Positions 47,247 to 57,600 of a stretch of DNA of 64,000 nucleotides are shown here, in pieces. Positions within the stretch are counted from its first letter, which is position 1, and every line of letters starts with the position of its first letter. The notes below the pieces were generated by a model that was not told the origin of the DNA, did not search any database, and saw only the letters and a program-made list of their open reading frames with translations. A program made the position numbers and the translations under genes. Source of the DNA: Cyanophora paradoxa (lineage: Eukaryota > Glaucocystophyceae > Cyanophorales > Cyanophoraceae); contig QPMI01000054.1 in NCBI GenBank assembly GCA_004431415.1, positions 1-64,000 on the forward strand. The letters run 5' to 3'.

Positions 47247-49671
47247 ATGCAGGGCGCGTCTGCGCCCGGAGGCGCGGGGCGCCCGCTGCGGAATCCCGGC
47301 GCGGGCGCGGAGCTCGAGGAGGAGTTGCTGGCGCCGCGCGCGGATGCAGAGAAGAACGATCCGCCGGCGCAGCCTTCGGAGCGCCCGGCTGCGCGAGCCG
47401 AGCCGCCCGACGGGGTCGAGGTCCCCTCGCGCTGGTCCCTGCAGCTCGGCGCGGGCGACCTCCGCATCGCGGCCGTCCCCGGCCGCGGCCTTGTCTTCCA
47501 CGCCTCGGAGCGGGCGCGCCGCCTCCTGACCGGCGCGCTCGTCGCCGGCGGCGCGCTCTTCGTCCTCGTCTTCGTCGCCCTCGCCGCCGCCGACAACGTC
47601 CACCGCCTCAGCGCCGTGCTCGGCCTCGCCGTCTTCGCGTCCATCGCCTACCTCTGCAGCGACAACAAAAAGGCCGTGCGCGCGCCCGCCGCGCTGCCCC
47701 GGCGCCGGCGCCCTCCGCCCCGCTGACGTCTGCGCGCGGGGCCAGATCTCCTGGCAGCCCGTCCTCTGGGGCTTCTTCCTCCAGGTACCCCCTTCCGGCT
47801 TCTTCTCTCCCCTCTACCCCTCACCCTTTCCCCAGTTCTTCCTCGGCGTCATCATCCTCCGCACGCGGCCGGGGTATGTCGTCTTCGAGTTCCTGGGGCG
47901 AGGTGCCCGGCCCGTACCCCCCTCCCGGACATGTAATCCTCCTAAATCTGGGTACCCAGTCTTCTCGAACTTTCTGGACAACAGCGACGCCGGCTCGCTC
48001 TTCCTCTTCGGACCGAAGTTTGCGAACCACTTCTTCGCGATGAAGGCGCGCGCTCCGCGAACCGCATACCCCCTAGTCTCGGGCCTGTGCGCTAATGGCG
48101 CACCCCCCGCAGGTCCTCCCCACCCTGGTCTTCTTCTCTGCCTTCATCTCCGTCCTGTACTACGCCGGCGTGCTCCAGTGGGTCGTTCAGGTTGGCGGGT
48201 ACAGAGATTCTGGAGGGTACCGCAGTGTTCTGAGCCCCGCCGGCGTTCCGCCAGATCCTGGCGGCGCTCATGCAGCGCGTGCTCGGCACGAGCGGCGCCG
48301 AGAGCCTCTTCCTCATCTTCGTGCGTACCCCCCTCGCGTTTCCCCCATCCCGCCGTCTTACTTACACGTACCCCCCCTCAGGTCCACCTCGTCGGCAGCT
48401 CCGAAGCTCGCCCACTCCAATCCCCCGGTATCCCCCCGGGCCCTGACCGCGTACCCCCCAGGCCTCGCTCTTCATCAAGCCGTACATCTCGGCGCTGACG
48501 CACTCGGAGATGCACATGGTCATGACGGGCGGCTTCGCCACCATCTCGGGGTACACCCCACCCAAATCTCCGGCTGTACCCCGGCCTCACTCCCCCCCCC
48601 CAGGTCGCTGCTGGTGGTGTACATCCAGATGGGGGTGCCCTCCTCGCACCTCCTCGCCGCCTCCGTCATGTCCACCCCGGCCTCCCTCGCCCTCTCCAAG
48701 GTCCCGCAGCTCCCGCCCCTCCCCTCTCCCACCTCACCTAGGGTACACAGCTGATGGCGCCGGAGACGGGGGAGCCGAGCACGCGCGGCACCGTCAGGCT
48801 CCAGCACGTCGAGGTCCGACGCGCCCCAGCCTCTGCCGCCTCCCTCCTTCCTCCCTCCCTCTCCCTCCTCCTGCTCGCCGCCCCTCACGGGGCCGGGGGT
48901 GCAGCACGGCTCGAACCCCGTGGACGCCGCCCGCCTCGGCGCCGCCGAGGGTGCCCCCGCCCCGCCCCTCCCACCCCCCTTGCTGCCCCCCTGAGCCGTC
49001 CCGCAGGCCTCAGCATCGCGCTGCACATCCTCGCCATGCTCGTCGTCCGCTGGCCCCTCTCCTCCCTTCCACATCCCCCCCCGGCTCAGGGTAGCCCGGG
49101 CAGGCGTTCCTGGGGATCCTGGCGGCCGTCGACGCCGGCCTCTCCGCCCTCGGCCAGGTCCGTTCTCTCCCCCCCCCCGCCCAGCGGTGGCCGAGCGGGG
49201 CCTTCCGGGGCCAGCTCTTCGGGCTGGCGGCGGGGGCGCTGACCCTCGAGGCGGCCCTCGGCCTCCTCCTCCGCCCCGCCGCCTGGCTCATGGGTGCGCC
49301 CCTTCCTTCTTCCTCCTTGATCCCCGCCCGCCCCGCCAACTGCCCGCAGGGGTGCCGTGGGGGGACTGCGCGGCGGTGGGGACGCTGCTCGGCCGGCGCA
49401 CCCTCCTCAACGAGTTCATCGCCTACCTCGACCTCAAGGTCCCCGCTTCGATGGGATTATCTTCTAGGTCCTTCTAGAGCGCGGGCGGGCCCCGGCTCCG
49501 CTCGCTGCCTGGGCCTCGCGCCCACTCGCCCCCGGGGCAGGCGATGATGGCGGCGGGGCGGATCGGGGAGCGGGGCGCGGCGATCGCGACGTACGCCCTC
49601 TGCGGCTTCGCCAACCTCGGCTCCATCGGCGTCACCGTGGTGCCGCACCCCCCGCCCCGCCCCGCCCCGGC

Positions 49672-49711
<40 letters not shown>

Positions 49712-49856
49712 CCTGCCCTCTGAGTGCCGGCAGGGGTGCCTGGGGTCGATCAGCCCGGGGCGCAAGGCGGACGCGGCGCGGCTGGGCCTGCGGACGATGC
49801 TCGCCGGCTCCCTCGCCCTCTGCATGACCGCCGCCGTCGCCGGCATCCTCGTCTAG
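47247..49856 (+). CDS. Concentrative nucleoside transporter (CNT/SLC28 family)
   Basis: ATG at 47247, TAG at 49854-49856, about twelve exons. The first exons are 47247-47675, 47746-47784 and from 47836; introns begin with GTGCGC or GTACCCC. After a disordered N-terminus and three helices comes QPVLWGFFLQ, then GSLFLFGPKFANHFF, VLPTLVFFSAFISVLYYAGV, SGAESLFLIF, ASLFIKPYISALTHSEMH, MVMTGGFATIS, HLLAASVMSTP and ALSKLMAPETGEPS. These are the signature blocks of CNTs, including the core helices that bind nucleoside and sodium or protons. The C-terminal helices (AFLGILAAVDAGLSALG; CGFANLGSIGV) are present. It imports nucleosides at the plasma membrane or an internal membrane. No break is seen. Confidence 0.9.
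49678..49710 (+). repeat. Poly-C tract in the last CNT intron
   Basis: About 33 consecutive C bases lie inside the final intron, between GTGGTGCCGCACCCC and the GCCGGCAG acceptor. It is an extreme polypyrimidine tract and likely slippage-prone. Confidence 0.85.
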
Positions 49857-50101
49857 CCTGGCCCTCGCCGCACCGCACCGCACCGCCTCGCCTCGCCCGG
49901 GTCTCGAGCCCTGTAGCGCTATTTGTAGTGACCTTCAGTAATAGGGACTAGTCGTGGGTCTTTCAGGCAAGCAGACCACGTGAATTAAAGCACAGATTAC
50001 CGAAATAATCGCAATCATGCATAAGAAGATAGAAAGGATACGATTACACAACTATAAATAGTAGAGAACTATAAGGAACGCAAGGTGCCTCGGGCTCGAG
50101 C
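49857..50101. other. Short convergent intergenic region
   Basis: This lies between the stops of the CNT gene and the ankyrin gene. CGCACCGCACCGCACCGCC repeats at 49868-49888 give way to AT-richer sequence, where a 3'-end signal would be expected. No gene. Confidence 0.5.
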
Positions 50102-51265
50102 CTATGGGACGGCCGACTTGCCGAGGCCCTGGTGGCACGTCAACCCGTTCCCGTTCCTCAGATTCGGGTCCGCCCCCTTCGAGATCAGGTACTCCCCTGG
50201 GGGGAACAAGTGAGAGGGGGTACGCGAATTGGAAGAACGGGGTACGCGAACCGAGGTCCGTGTACTTGTACGCGTAGCAGAAGTGCAAGACCGTGTTGCC
50301 CGCGTTCTGGGGGGAGCGTTAGCCAGGGGCTGCAGGGCGAAGCGGGGGAGGGTACGGGCGCGCGTTCTGCATGTTGATGTTGGCGCCCCACCTCAGTACG
50401 AGCTTCGCGATCCGTTTGTGGCCGTTCTGGCCGCATATGTGAAGGAGCGTGTTCCCGTGCTTGTTCCTCGTCTGCGGCGCGGCACCCCCTTCAGCCCAAG
50501 CCGACTCGGCGCCCGGCCGGGGGGCGACTCACGTCTACGGGAAACCCTCTGTTCAAACAATCTTCGACCTCCCGATACTTATTGTGCCTACACCTGCTGT
50601 ATACCTGCGGCGGCGCGGCGCGGGAGCGCGTGAGGAGGGGGCCTCTCGAGGCGAGCGGGCGGCTGGGGAGTCGCCGCCCCGGTGCTCCGCGGCGCACCTT
50701 CGATATCTTGTCCTCTGTTAGATCCTCGAAGCTCATCCCGGCGACGAGGCGCGCGGAGGCATCCGAGAGGGCGGCCGAGTAGGGCCGGGGGATGCCGACG
50801 CCGGCGCCCTGGGCGGCCGAGGCGGCCTGCAGGGCCCCGATGTTGAGCCTGAACGTGTCCGCGTCGCTCGGAATGACCCGCATCCCGTCCTCGTCGTACT
50901 CCGCGTCTGAAGAGCGTCGCTCGGCCTCGGAGTTCCCGGGAGAGGCGCGGGGACGGGCGCGGCGCACCGCGCGGGGTGTAATACGACGTTCCCCAGCTTA
51001 TCGAGGTCGATTCGCTGCGCGGCGTCTCGAAGCGCGAACTGCTCCCCGTGTCGCTGGAGCTGCTGCTCAGTGCCGAGCTGGCACCGATGGCGCCGATAGC
51101 TAGGACGCGCGGGGGCCGAGCCGTTGAGCGTGGGCCCCGTGGAGGTGGGGGCGGGCCCATGGGCGGCGCCAGGGAGCCTGGCAGCGGCTGTAATGCGTCC
51201 ATGGCATCGGCGTCCGGCGGGGCGGGCCCCGCGCGGTATAGTTCCGCACGAGGCGATAGCCGCAT
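50102..51265 (-). CDS. Ankyrin-repeat protein with six exons
   Basis: Exons 51265-50968, 50906-50698, 50604-50533, 50471-50364, 50306-50252 and 50196-50102 sum to 837 nt, 278 aa plus stop. Intron 4 uses a GC donor (AAC|GCGCGC); the others are GT-AG. The N-terminal 160 residues are Ser/Pro-rich and disordered. FEDLTEDKISK then leads into about three ankyrin repeats: VYSRCRHNKYREVEDCLNRG, GNTLLHICGQNGHKRIAKLV and GNTVLHFCYAYKYTDLGEYL, closing with KGADPNLRNGNGLTCHQGL. The closing pattern is common in protist ankyrin proteins. It is likely a scaffold. The divergent C2orf81-like gene starts 226 bp away. An alternative ATG is at 51202. Confidence 0.85.
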
Positions 51266-51491
51266 CTCGGCTGAACTTTTCCTAGTGCTAAAGCTGCCGT
51301 TGCTGCATCGCGGTGAAGGGGGGGCTATCTACGGAGGCTTTTCGCGTACCCGGGAATTGCTAAGAAGGACAGGCCGGCCAGCAGAGCTAGCACCGCATCA
51401 GCGGCAGCGCGGGAGCAAGCCGAGTGACGTAAAGCACTTGCAGGAAGAACCGCAACGCGCGCGGAGCCCGGCATAGCGAGCGGCGCGAGAG
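51266..51491. promoter_or_regulatory. Shared promoter interval of the ankyrin and C2orf81-like genes
   Basis: 226 bp lie between two divergent start codons. It holds TGACGTAAAG near 51424, close to a CRE-like word, though single and without the flanking sequences of the 1.6-3.0 kb modules. Co-expression of the pair is plausible but unproven. Confidence 0.35.
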
Positions 51492-54392
51492 ATGCCGCCG
51501 AAAGGCGGAGCGAAGGCTGGGGGCAAAGGTGGCAAGGATGCGAAGCCCACGACGCCCAGGGATCCCGATGAGCCCCCGCCGCCGGACCCCGAGGAGGTCA
51601 AGCGCCAGGTCCAGGAGTTCTGCACGAACGAGGTCGAAGTGCTATGGCGCAACGTGCTGGAGATCGTCACCGAGAAGTACTACGAGAGCCGGGAGCTGCC
51701 GTTCTCGATCGAGCGCGTCTGCGAGGACATGCTCGGCGTCGTGGACGTGCGCCCCTGCCGACCCCGCGCCTTCCGGCCCCAGCTAAGCGCTCCCCGCAGT
51801 GGTACTACATAGAGCACGACCCAGGCGTGCAGAACGCGCACGAGGACCCCTCCTGGCTGCAGGACGCCGGTGCGAGCGCGCCCCGCCGCGGGCCTCCCGC
51901 CGGCGCCGCCGGCGCTGCCAACGCAGCCGGCCGGGGCAGAGCCGACGCCGACGCCGATCGACACGTGGGCGAGGGCGGTGGTGCCGGTGAGGAGGCGCTT
52001 CAAGCTGGAGCTGCACCAGAACCCGTCGGCGGGGAGCATCGGGCCGGGCAGCGGGCGGCGCGTCGGCTCGAACCGCTCCCGCCCGGGATCCCGCGGCTCC
52101 CGCCCCGGCAGCGCCCGCTCCGCCATCTCGCCCATCGCCTCTGAGCGCTCCAACGCCGTCTCTCTCAAGGAGGGCAGGCGCGCCCGCCCGCCCGCCCCGG
52201 CCGCCCTGCCCGCCCGCCCGCGGCCCGCCCCGCCCCCCCAACCGCCGCGGCCCGCAGCGTGTCGGGGGGCCCCGGCAAGGCGGGGAAGCCCTCGAGGCCG
52301 CAGGCGAGGAAAATCGCGCTGCCGTCCGTGGTGCGGCGTACCCCCCTCGCACGGGGCGGGGCCGGGGCACCCCGGCTGAGCGCCCGCCCGCCCGCCGCCT
52401 CGGCGCAGCCGCAGGGGAAGGAGATGCAGGTGACGGCGTCGTACCGGGAGGAGATGGCGCAGCGCGAGGCCGCCGAGCGCATGCAGCGCAAGCTCGAGGA
52501 GGAGATCAAGACCGAGCAGGTGCCCCCGCCTCCGCGGCCTCCCGGCCGGCCGGCCGGCTCGGCCCCGGTTCGAATCGGGGCCCCGCTTCGCGCGCAGGTG
52601 AAGTTCGCGAAGCTGAAGAAGGAGCTGGAGGGGAAGGAGTTCACGTACGACCGCAACGGGAACATCATCGTCATCAGCACCCTAGAGCCCGACAAGCTCC
52701 CCTCCGGCAGGTCCGCCGCCACCCATGCTCGCTCGCTTGTTCGAGGGCCTTGGAGGGAGCCGGGCCGACGGGGGCCGCCCGCAGCGTGAACCCGCGGGTG
52801 GCGCTCCAGCCCACGGCGGAGGAGGAGGCGGCGGCTGCGGCGGCAGCGGAGCGGGCGAAGCGGGGGGGGCGGGGGGCGCCCCCCAAGAAGGACCCGCCGA
52901 CGGCGGAGCAGAAGCGGGCGGCGGCGGCGGCGAAGAAGCGGGCGGCGGAGGGGCCCTACGGGCAGCGCGACGTCGTCCTGCACGCCGCCGCCTCCCAGCC
53001 CCCCGTGGCGCGCCCCGGCCCGACCCGAGGGGCGCGGGAAAGCCGAGGCGCGGCGCGAGCTGACGCGGGCCGGCTGGCGCGCAGATCGAGACGATCACGA
53101 TGAAGGCGGGGGTGACGCTGCGGGACGGCGGGCGCACGAAGGCGGGGCCCCGGCCGCCCCCCGACGAGCGCCACATGAGCCGCAAGGACTTCACGGCGCG
53201 CACGCCGTACCCCCCGCCGTCCTGCCCCCCTCCCCCCCCGCCCTGACGCGTCGTACCCCCCGCAGGCAACGTTCGGCGGCTCGGGGGTGCTCCGCGCCAT
53301 GCAGAGCGGTGAGCGGGCGGCTTTTCGGTGCAGTCGAGCCAGCGCGCTGACGCCCGCCTCAGGGACGAGGACGAGCACGCGACGACGACGCCGGCCGCCG
53401 GCGTGCGGCCGGCCGCGGCCGGGGGCCCGCGGGCCCGACCCGCGGCCCTCGGGGACCTGCCCCTGGGCGGCGTGCCCTCCGCCTCCGCCCTCGCCGGCCC
53501 GGGCGGCCCGAGCGCGGCGCCGCAGCGCCGATGACGGCCGGGGGCGGCGTGGACGCGATCCCGGACACGGACCTGCTGGCGGCGGCGCGGGCGGGCGCCC
53601 CGGGCCGGCGTGGCGGCGGCGGCCGGCGGCCCGGCGCCCGACGACCCCGCCCTCCGCCTCGTCTCGGCCCCCGACTGGGGCCAGAACGTCCCCTCCGACC
53701 CGGGCGCCTTCTCCGGCCCCGCCCGCCTCCCCGCCGCCCCCGCCGCCAAGGAGGGCGCCCTCGGCTCCAGGCCCCGCTTCCCCCGGGACCGGCCCTACGT
53801 CAACAAGTCGCCCCCGCGGCACCTGCCCCCGCCCGTCGCCCCCAACACCACCGGCCACGGCTTCAACACCGCCTACTTCGCCGACGTGCGCGCTGCTTGT
53901 TTCTTCGTTCGTTCGGGCCGCCGCTGAGGGGTGCGGGCGCAGCTCTCGCAGGTCGCGGTGCCCTCGCGGGACGCGACGGCCCCCGGGGCCAGCCTCGGCT
54001 TCTCCCTCGATCGCAACAGCACGGCCGGGGTGCGCGCTCGCGTCCTCCCGCGTCTGCGTTTCCTCCCCCCGGCCCGACCAGCGACTGACCTCCCCCCGCG
54101 CAGGGCCAGGCGCCGCCCAGGGCGCCTTCCGTGGCCACGAACGCCGGCACGTACCCCCGCGAGTTCGCCAAGGTGGGCCCCGCTTCCTCCCCGCCCCCCT
54201 TCCTCCGCTTGGGAAAGTGCCTGACCTAGTCGAACCCAGATCCCGCCGGAGAGCCAGATCCGGACGATGAACCCGCGCCTGGCCTCGGCCCTGGTCTCCT
54301 CGTCGCCCAACCCGCCCGCCAGCCGGCCCGACAGCCGCGCCTCGGGCACCGGCGGCGCCGGCCGGCCTGCGGCCCCCGCGCAGGGCTCCTAG
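51492..54392 (+). CDS. C2orf81-like (DUF4639-type) protein, probably cilium-related
   Basis: ATG at 51492. Exons 51492-51746, 51800-51869 and from 51940 keep frame. After a basic Gly/Lys start come CTNEVEVLWRNVLEIVTEKY, LPFSIERVCEDMLGVVD, WYYIEHDPG, HEDPSWLQDA and EPTPTPIDTWARAVVPV. The order FSI...ML...W...D-x-G...EDPSW...DTWA..VPV matches the human C2orf81 N-terminal domain as I recall it. Later parts have QREAAERMQRKLEEEIKTE, then LEGKEFTYDRNGNIIVIS and DKLPS, and a Pro/Arg-rich tail ending at 54390-54392. C2orf81 relatives are reported mainly in ciliated lineages. Exons after 52,190 are approximate; some junctions may use GC donors. Confidence 0.65.
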
Positions 54393-54607
54393 CTGCAGGC
54401 AGGCCCCGCTGCAGGCTCCCGCTTTCTATAGCTAAAAGTAGGCTCTAGCTGGCGCGATTCTGAAATTGAATTGAAGGAAAAAAGCTTGCAATGCTAACCT
54501 GCTATGTAAACAACGTGCGGGCGGGACGCGGGCGCGGCGCGGGGATGGGGGCGGGGTCGCCCCCTACAAATACACTGTAAATATTTTAATATGGGCACGG
54601 GCCCCGC
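54393..54607. other. Convergent intergenic region
   Basis: 215 bp between the stops of two convergent genes. Average base content around 54,430-54,520 and again at 54,565-54,595 (CTGTAAATATTTTAATATG) contrasts with the GC-rich genes on both sides and is where 3'-end signals would be expected. Confidence 0.45.
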
Positions 54608-57600
54608 TCAAGCCCTGCGGTGGGCGAGGGGTGGGGGCAGGACGGGGGCCCCCGCGGGGAGGGCGCGGGGCCCGGCGGGCAGGAGCGGGGCGGAGGTGTA
54701 GACGGGGCGGGCGGAGGCGGGGCGGGGGATGGGGCGGGGCGCCTGCTTCTCGGCGGATCCGGAGGGGAGGAGGCTGGCGCGGGAGGCGGCGCGGTAGAGG
54801 ATGCCGGCGACGTGGCGGGCGCGCAGGCCGCGCAGGGCCCGCCGCGCGAGGAGGCAGCGCACGAGCGCCTGCACCGCCGTCGCCGCCCGCGACTCCAGCC
54901 GCCTCTGCCGCGTCCGGCGGAGCGTGCGGAGGGCGGCGCGGGCGCGGGCCCACGCCCGCCAGCGGCGCCCGAGGGCGAGGGCGAGCGCCTCGGGGGCACG
55001 GGGTCGGGGTCGAGGGGGTACAGGGAGTGCTGGTCGCTGGAGAGGGGCGCACGGCGGAGGGCGCCGGAGGCGGGGGCCGAGGCGGCGCTCCAGGGGCGGG
55101 CGGGCGGGGCCGGGGCGGGGCCGGGCGCCGACGTCGGCCGCGCCAGCCACGCGACGTACTTGCCGCCCCCCGCGGCGGCCCCGGGGAGCCCGGCGGCCCC
55201 GGCGGCCCTCTCCTCCTAGAGGGGACCCGGGCTCAGCTTCAGGCGAGGGGGCGGGCGGGGGGCGGCTCACCGCTCGAACGCCAGCGCGAGGGGCGCGCCC
55301 GAGGCCGGGGCGCCCCAGTGGGACCGCTGCGGCGAAAGGCGTCAGAGGGGGGAAAGAGACGCGGGAAGGGGGGCGAAAGCGAGGACCTGGGGCAGCATGG
55401 CGGAGCTGGGCCGGAGGCGGGCGACGGCGGCCCCCGCGCCGGCGGCCACGCGCGCGGGGCGGAGCGGCGCCGGCGGCGACCACTCCGCCTCCGGCGACCC
55501 GTCCCCGTCCCCGTCCGCGTACCCCTCGCCCTCGGGGGGTGCCGCGCTCGAGTGGATGGCGAAGGGGAGGAGGGAGACGTCGACGGCGCCGCCCGGGCGA
55601 ACGGTCACCCGCAGCTTGTGCACCAGCGACGACTGCGCCAGCGGGCCCGCCAGCACGTCCTGCGCGCGGGTTCGGCTCCGCGCGGGGCCATATCGAAGAA
55701 GCGGCAGAGGAACGCTCACCAGCTCGACGGACGAGGATTCGTCCTCGAGGATGGACGCATCTGAGGGGCGAACGGTCAGCCGGGCAAGGCACCGGAGAGG
55801 CGGAGGCGGAGACGGGGCCGGCACGCACGGGACGTGGGATCGGATCCCAGCGGGAGCGGCAGGATGCGGATCGTGCGCTCGTCGACGACGCGCACGCGGC
55901 CGTACCCGTCGCCACCGGCTTCCGAGTACCCGTCCGCCCACTCCGAGGCGCGTTCGGTGCTGGCGGGGGTGGGGAGGGGGGCCCCGGGGCGGGCGAGGGC
56001 CGGCGAGTCGGCGCCGGAGCCGGCGGCCGGGGCCGGGGCGGGGCCCGGCGGGGGCCGGAAGACGGGCACGGGGCGGGGGGCGCGGGGCGCGGGGGCCGGC
56101 GCCGGGACGGCGAGGACAGGGGGCTTTGGGGCGAGGGGGCGCGGGCGGGCGGGCGGGGCGGAGGGCCGGGCCGGCGGTGGCTTGTGGACCGGGGCGGGCA
56201 CACGCGGCGGCGACTCCGGGACCGCGGCCGGGGCGACGACGGCTGCGGGCGCCGTTGCAGGAGCGCTGGCGGGGAGCGGCGCCGCGGCGTGGCCTGGGGC
56301 GCCGCGGGCGCCGGCGCCGGCGTCGCCTGCCTCTCCTCAGCCGCGGTCGCCGGCGCCGGTAACGCTGCCGGCGCCGCCACCGGGTGAGACTCCGCCGGAG
56401 TCGCCGGGGCCTCTGGCACCGCCGGGGCCGGCGCCGGCGCCGCCTGCGCGCCGGCCGCTGGCGTCGCCGGAGCCGGAGCCGGCGACGGCGGCGGCGGCGG
56501 GGCCGGCGGCGTGTGGGGAGCACCCTCCCCCTCCTCCTCCTCGGGCTCCTCCGCCAGCGGGGCCGGCAGCCGCGGGGGCGAGACCCCCGCCGCCACCTGC
56601 CGCGAGTGAGCGCTCGAGGCCAGACGAAGCGAACGGGACGGAGAGGGCACCTGCATGGCGGCCTCGGCGGAGGGGCCCCAGGAGGCAACGGAGGCGTCGG
56701 CCGAGGCCGGCGCGGCGGCCGGCGGCGCCACGGGCGACTCGGGCGCCTCGAAGGGCGCCGCGGGGGCCTCCCGCGGCGGCGTCGCCGGCTGCGCGGGCGC
56801 GGCGGGAGGCGGGGAGGTCGGGAGGGAAGCCGGCGGGGCGCGGGCGGGCGGGAGGGCGGGGAGGCGGGAGCGGGGGCGAGGCGGGCCCCGGGCGGCCCCG
56901 GGGCCTCGGGTTCGGCGGGGAGGGAGCGGCCGGAGGTGGAGCGCCGGAGGGCGGCGACGCGGCCGACGAGGCCGCCGAGCTCCCGCTCCGCCGCCGCCGC
57001 CGCCCGCTGCGCCAGCGACGCCCGCCGCTCCCCGCCCGCCGCCTCCCCGATGGCTGGGCGGCAGGCGGAGCCGCCGGCTGGGCCGCTTGCTGCGGGGCCG
57101 GCTTGGGGGCCGCTTGCTCTGCCGGCTGGGCGGCGGGGGGATCGGGGCCGGGCGGGGTCGGCGGGCGGGGCCGGGGCGGGGCCAGGATCGGGGAGGACCC
57201 GAGGAGGGGCGAGGGGTCGTCCTTGGGGTCAGGGCGGACGTCTCGGGGTCGCCGCCACCACCGCCACCTGCGGGGCCCGCCCGCCCCGCGGCGCCCGCCG
57301 CCGGCGCCGGCGCGGGGAGGGCGGGAACTTGGGGCGGCGCGAGGGCCCTCCGTCCTCGTCGGCGCGAGGTCGGGCGCCGGTGCGGGGGCGGTGCGGGGCG
57401 GGGTCCCTCGAAGGAGACGATGGAGATGACGGGGGACGGGGACGGGGAGCGGGCGGCCTGCGAGGGCTTCGCGATCGACAGCCCGACGCCGGAGCCTGCA
57501 CGCGCGGCCGGCGGGTTCAGGGTACAGCGAAGAAGCAAAGAGGGCGGGGCGGGATTCGAACCGTCGTCGCTGGCATCGTCGGGCAGGGGCGCGCGCCGGC

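Noticed and set aside
52555-52580. T-arm-like hairpin (CCGGTTCGAATCGGG)
   Set aside because: Local palindrome in a likely intron of the C2orf81-like gene; no tRNA body.
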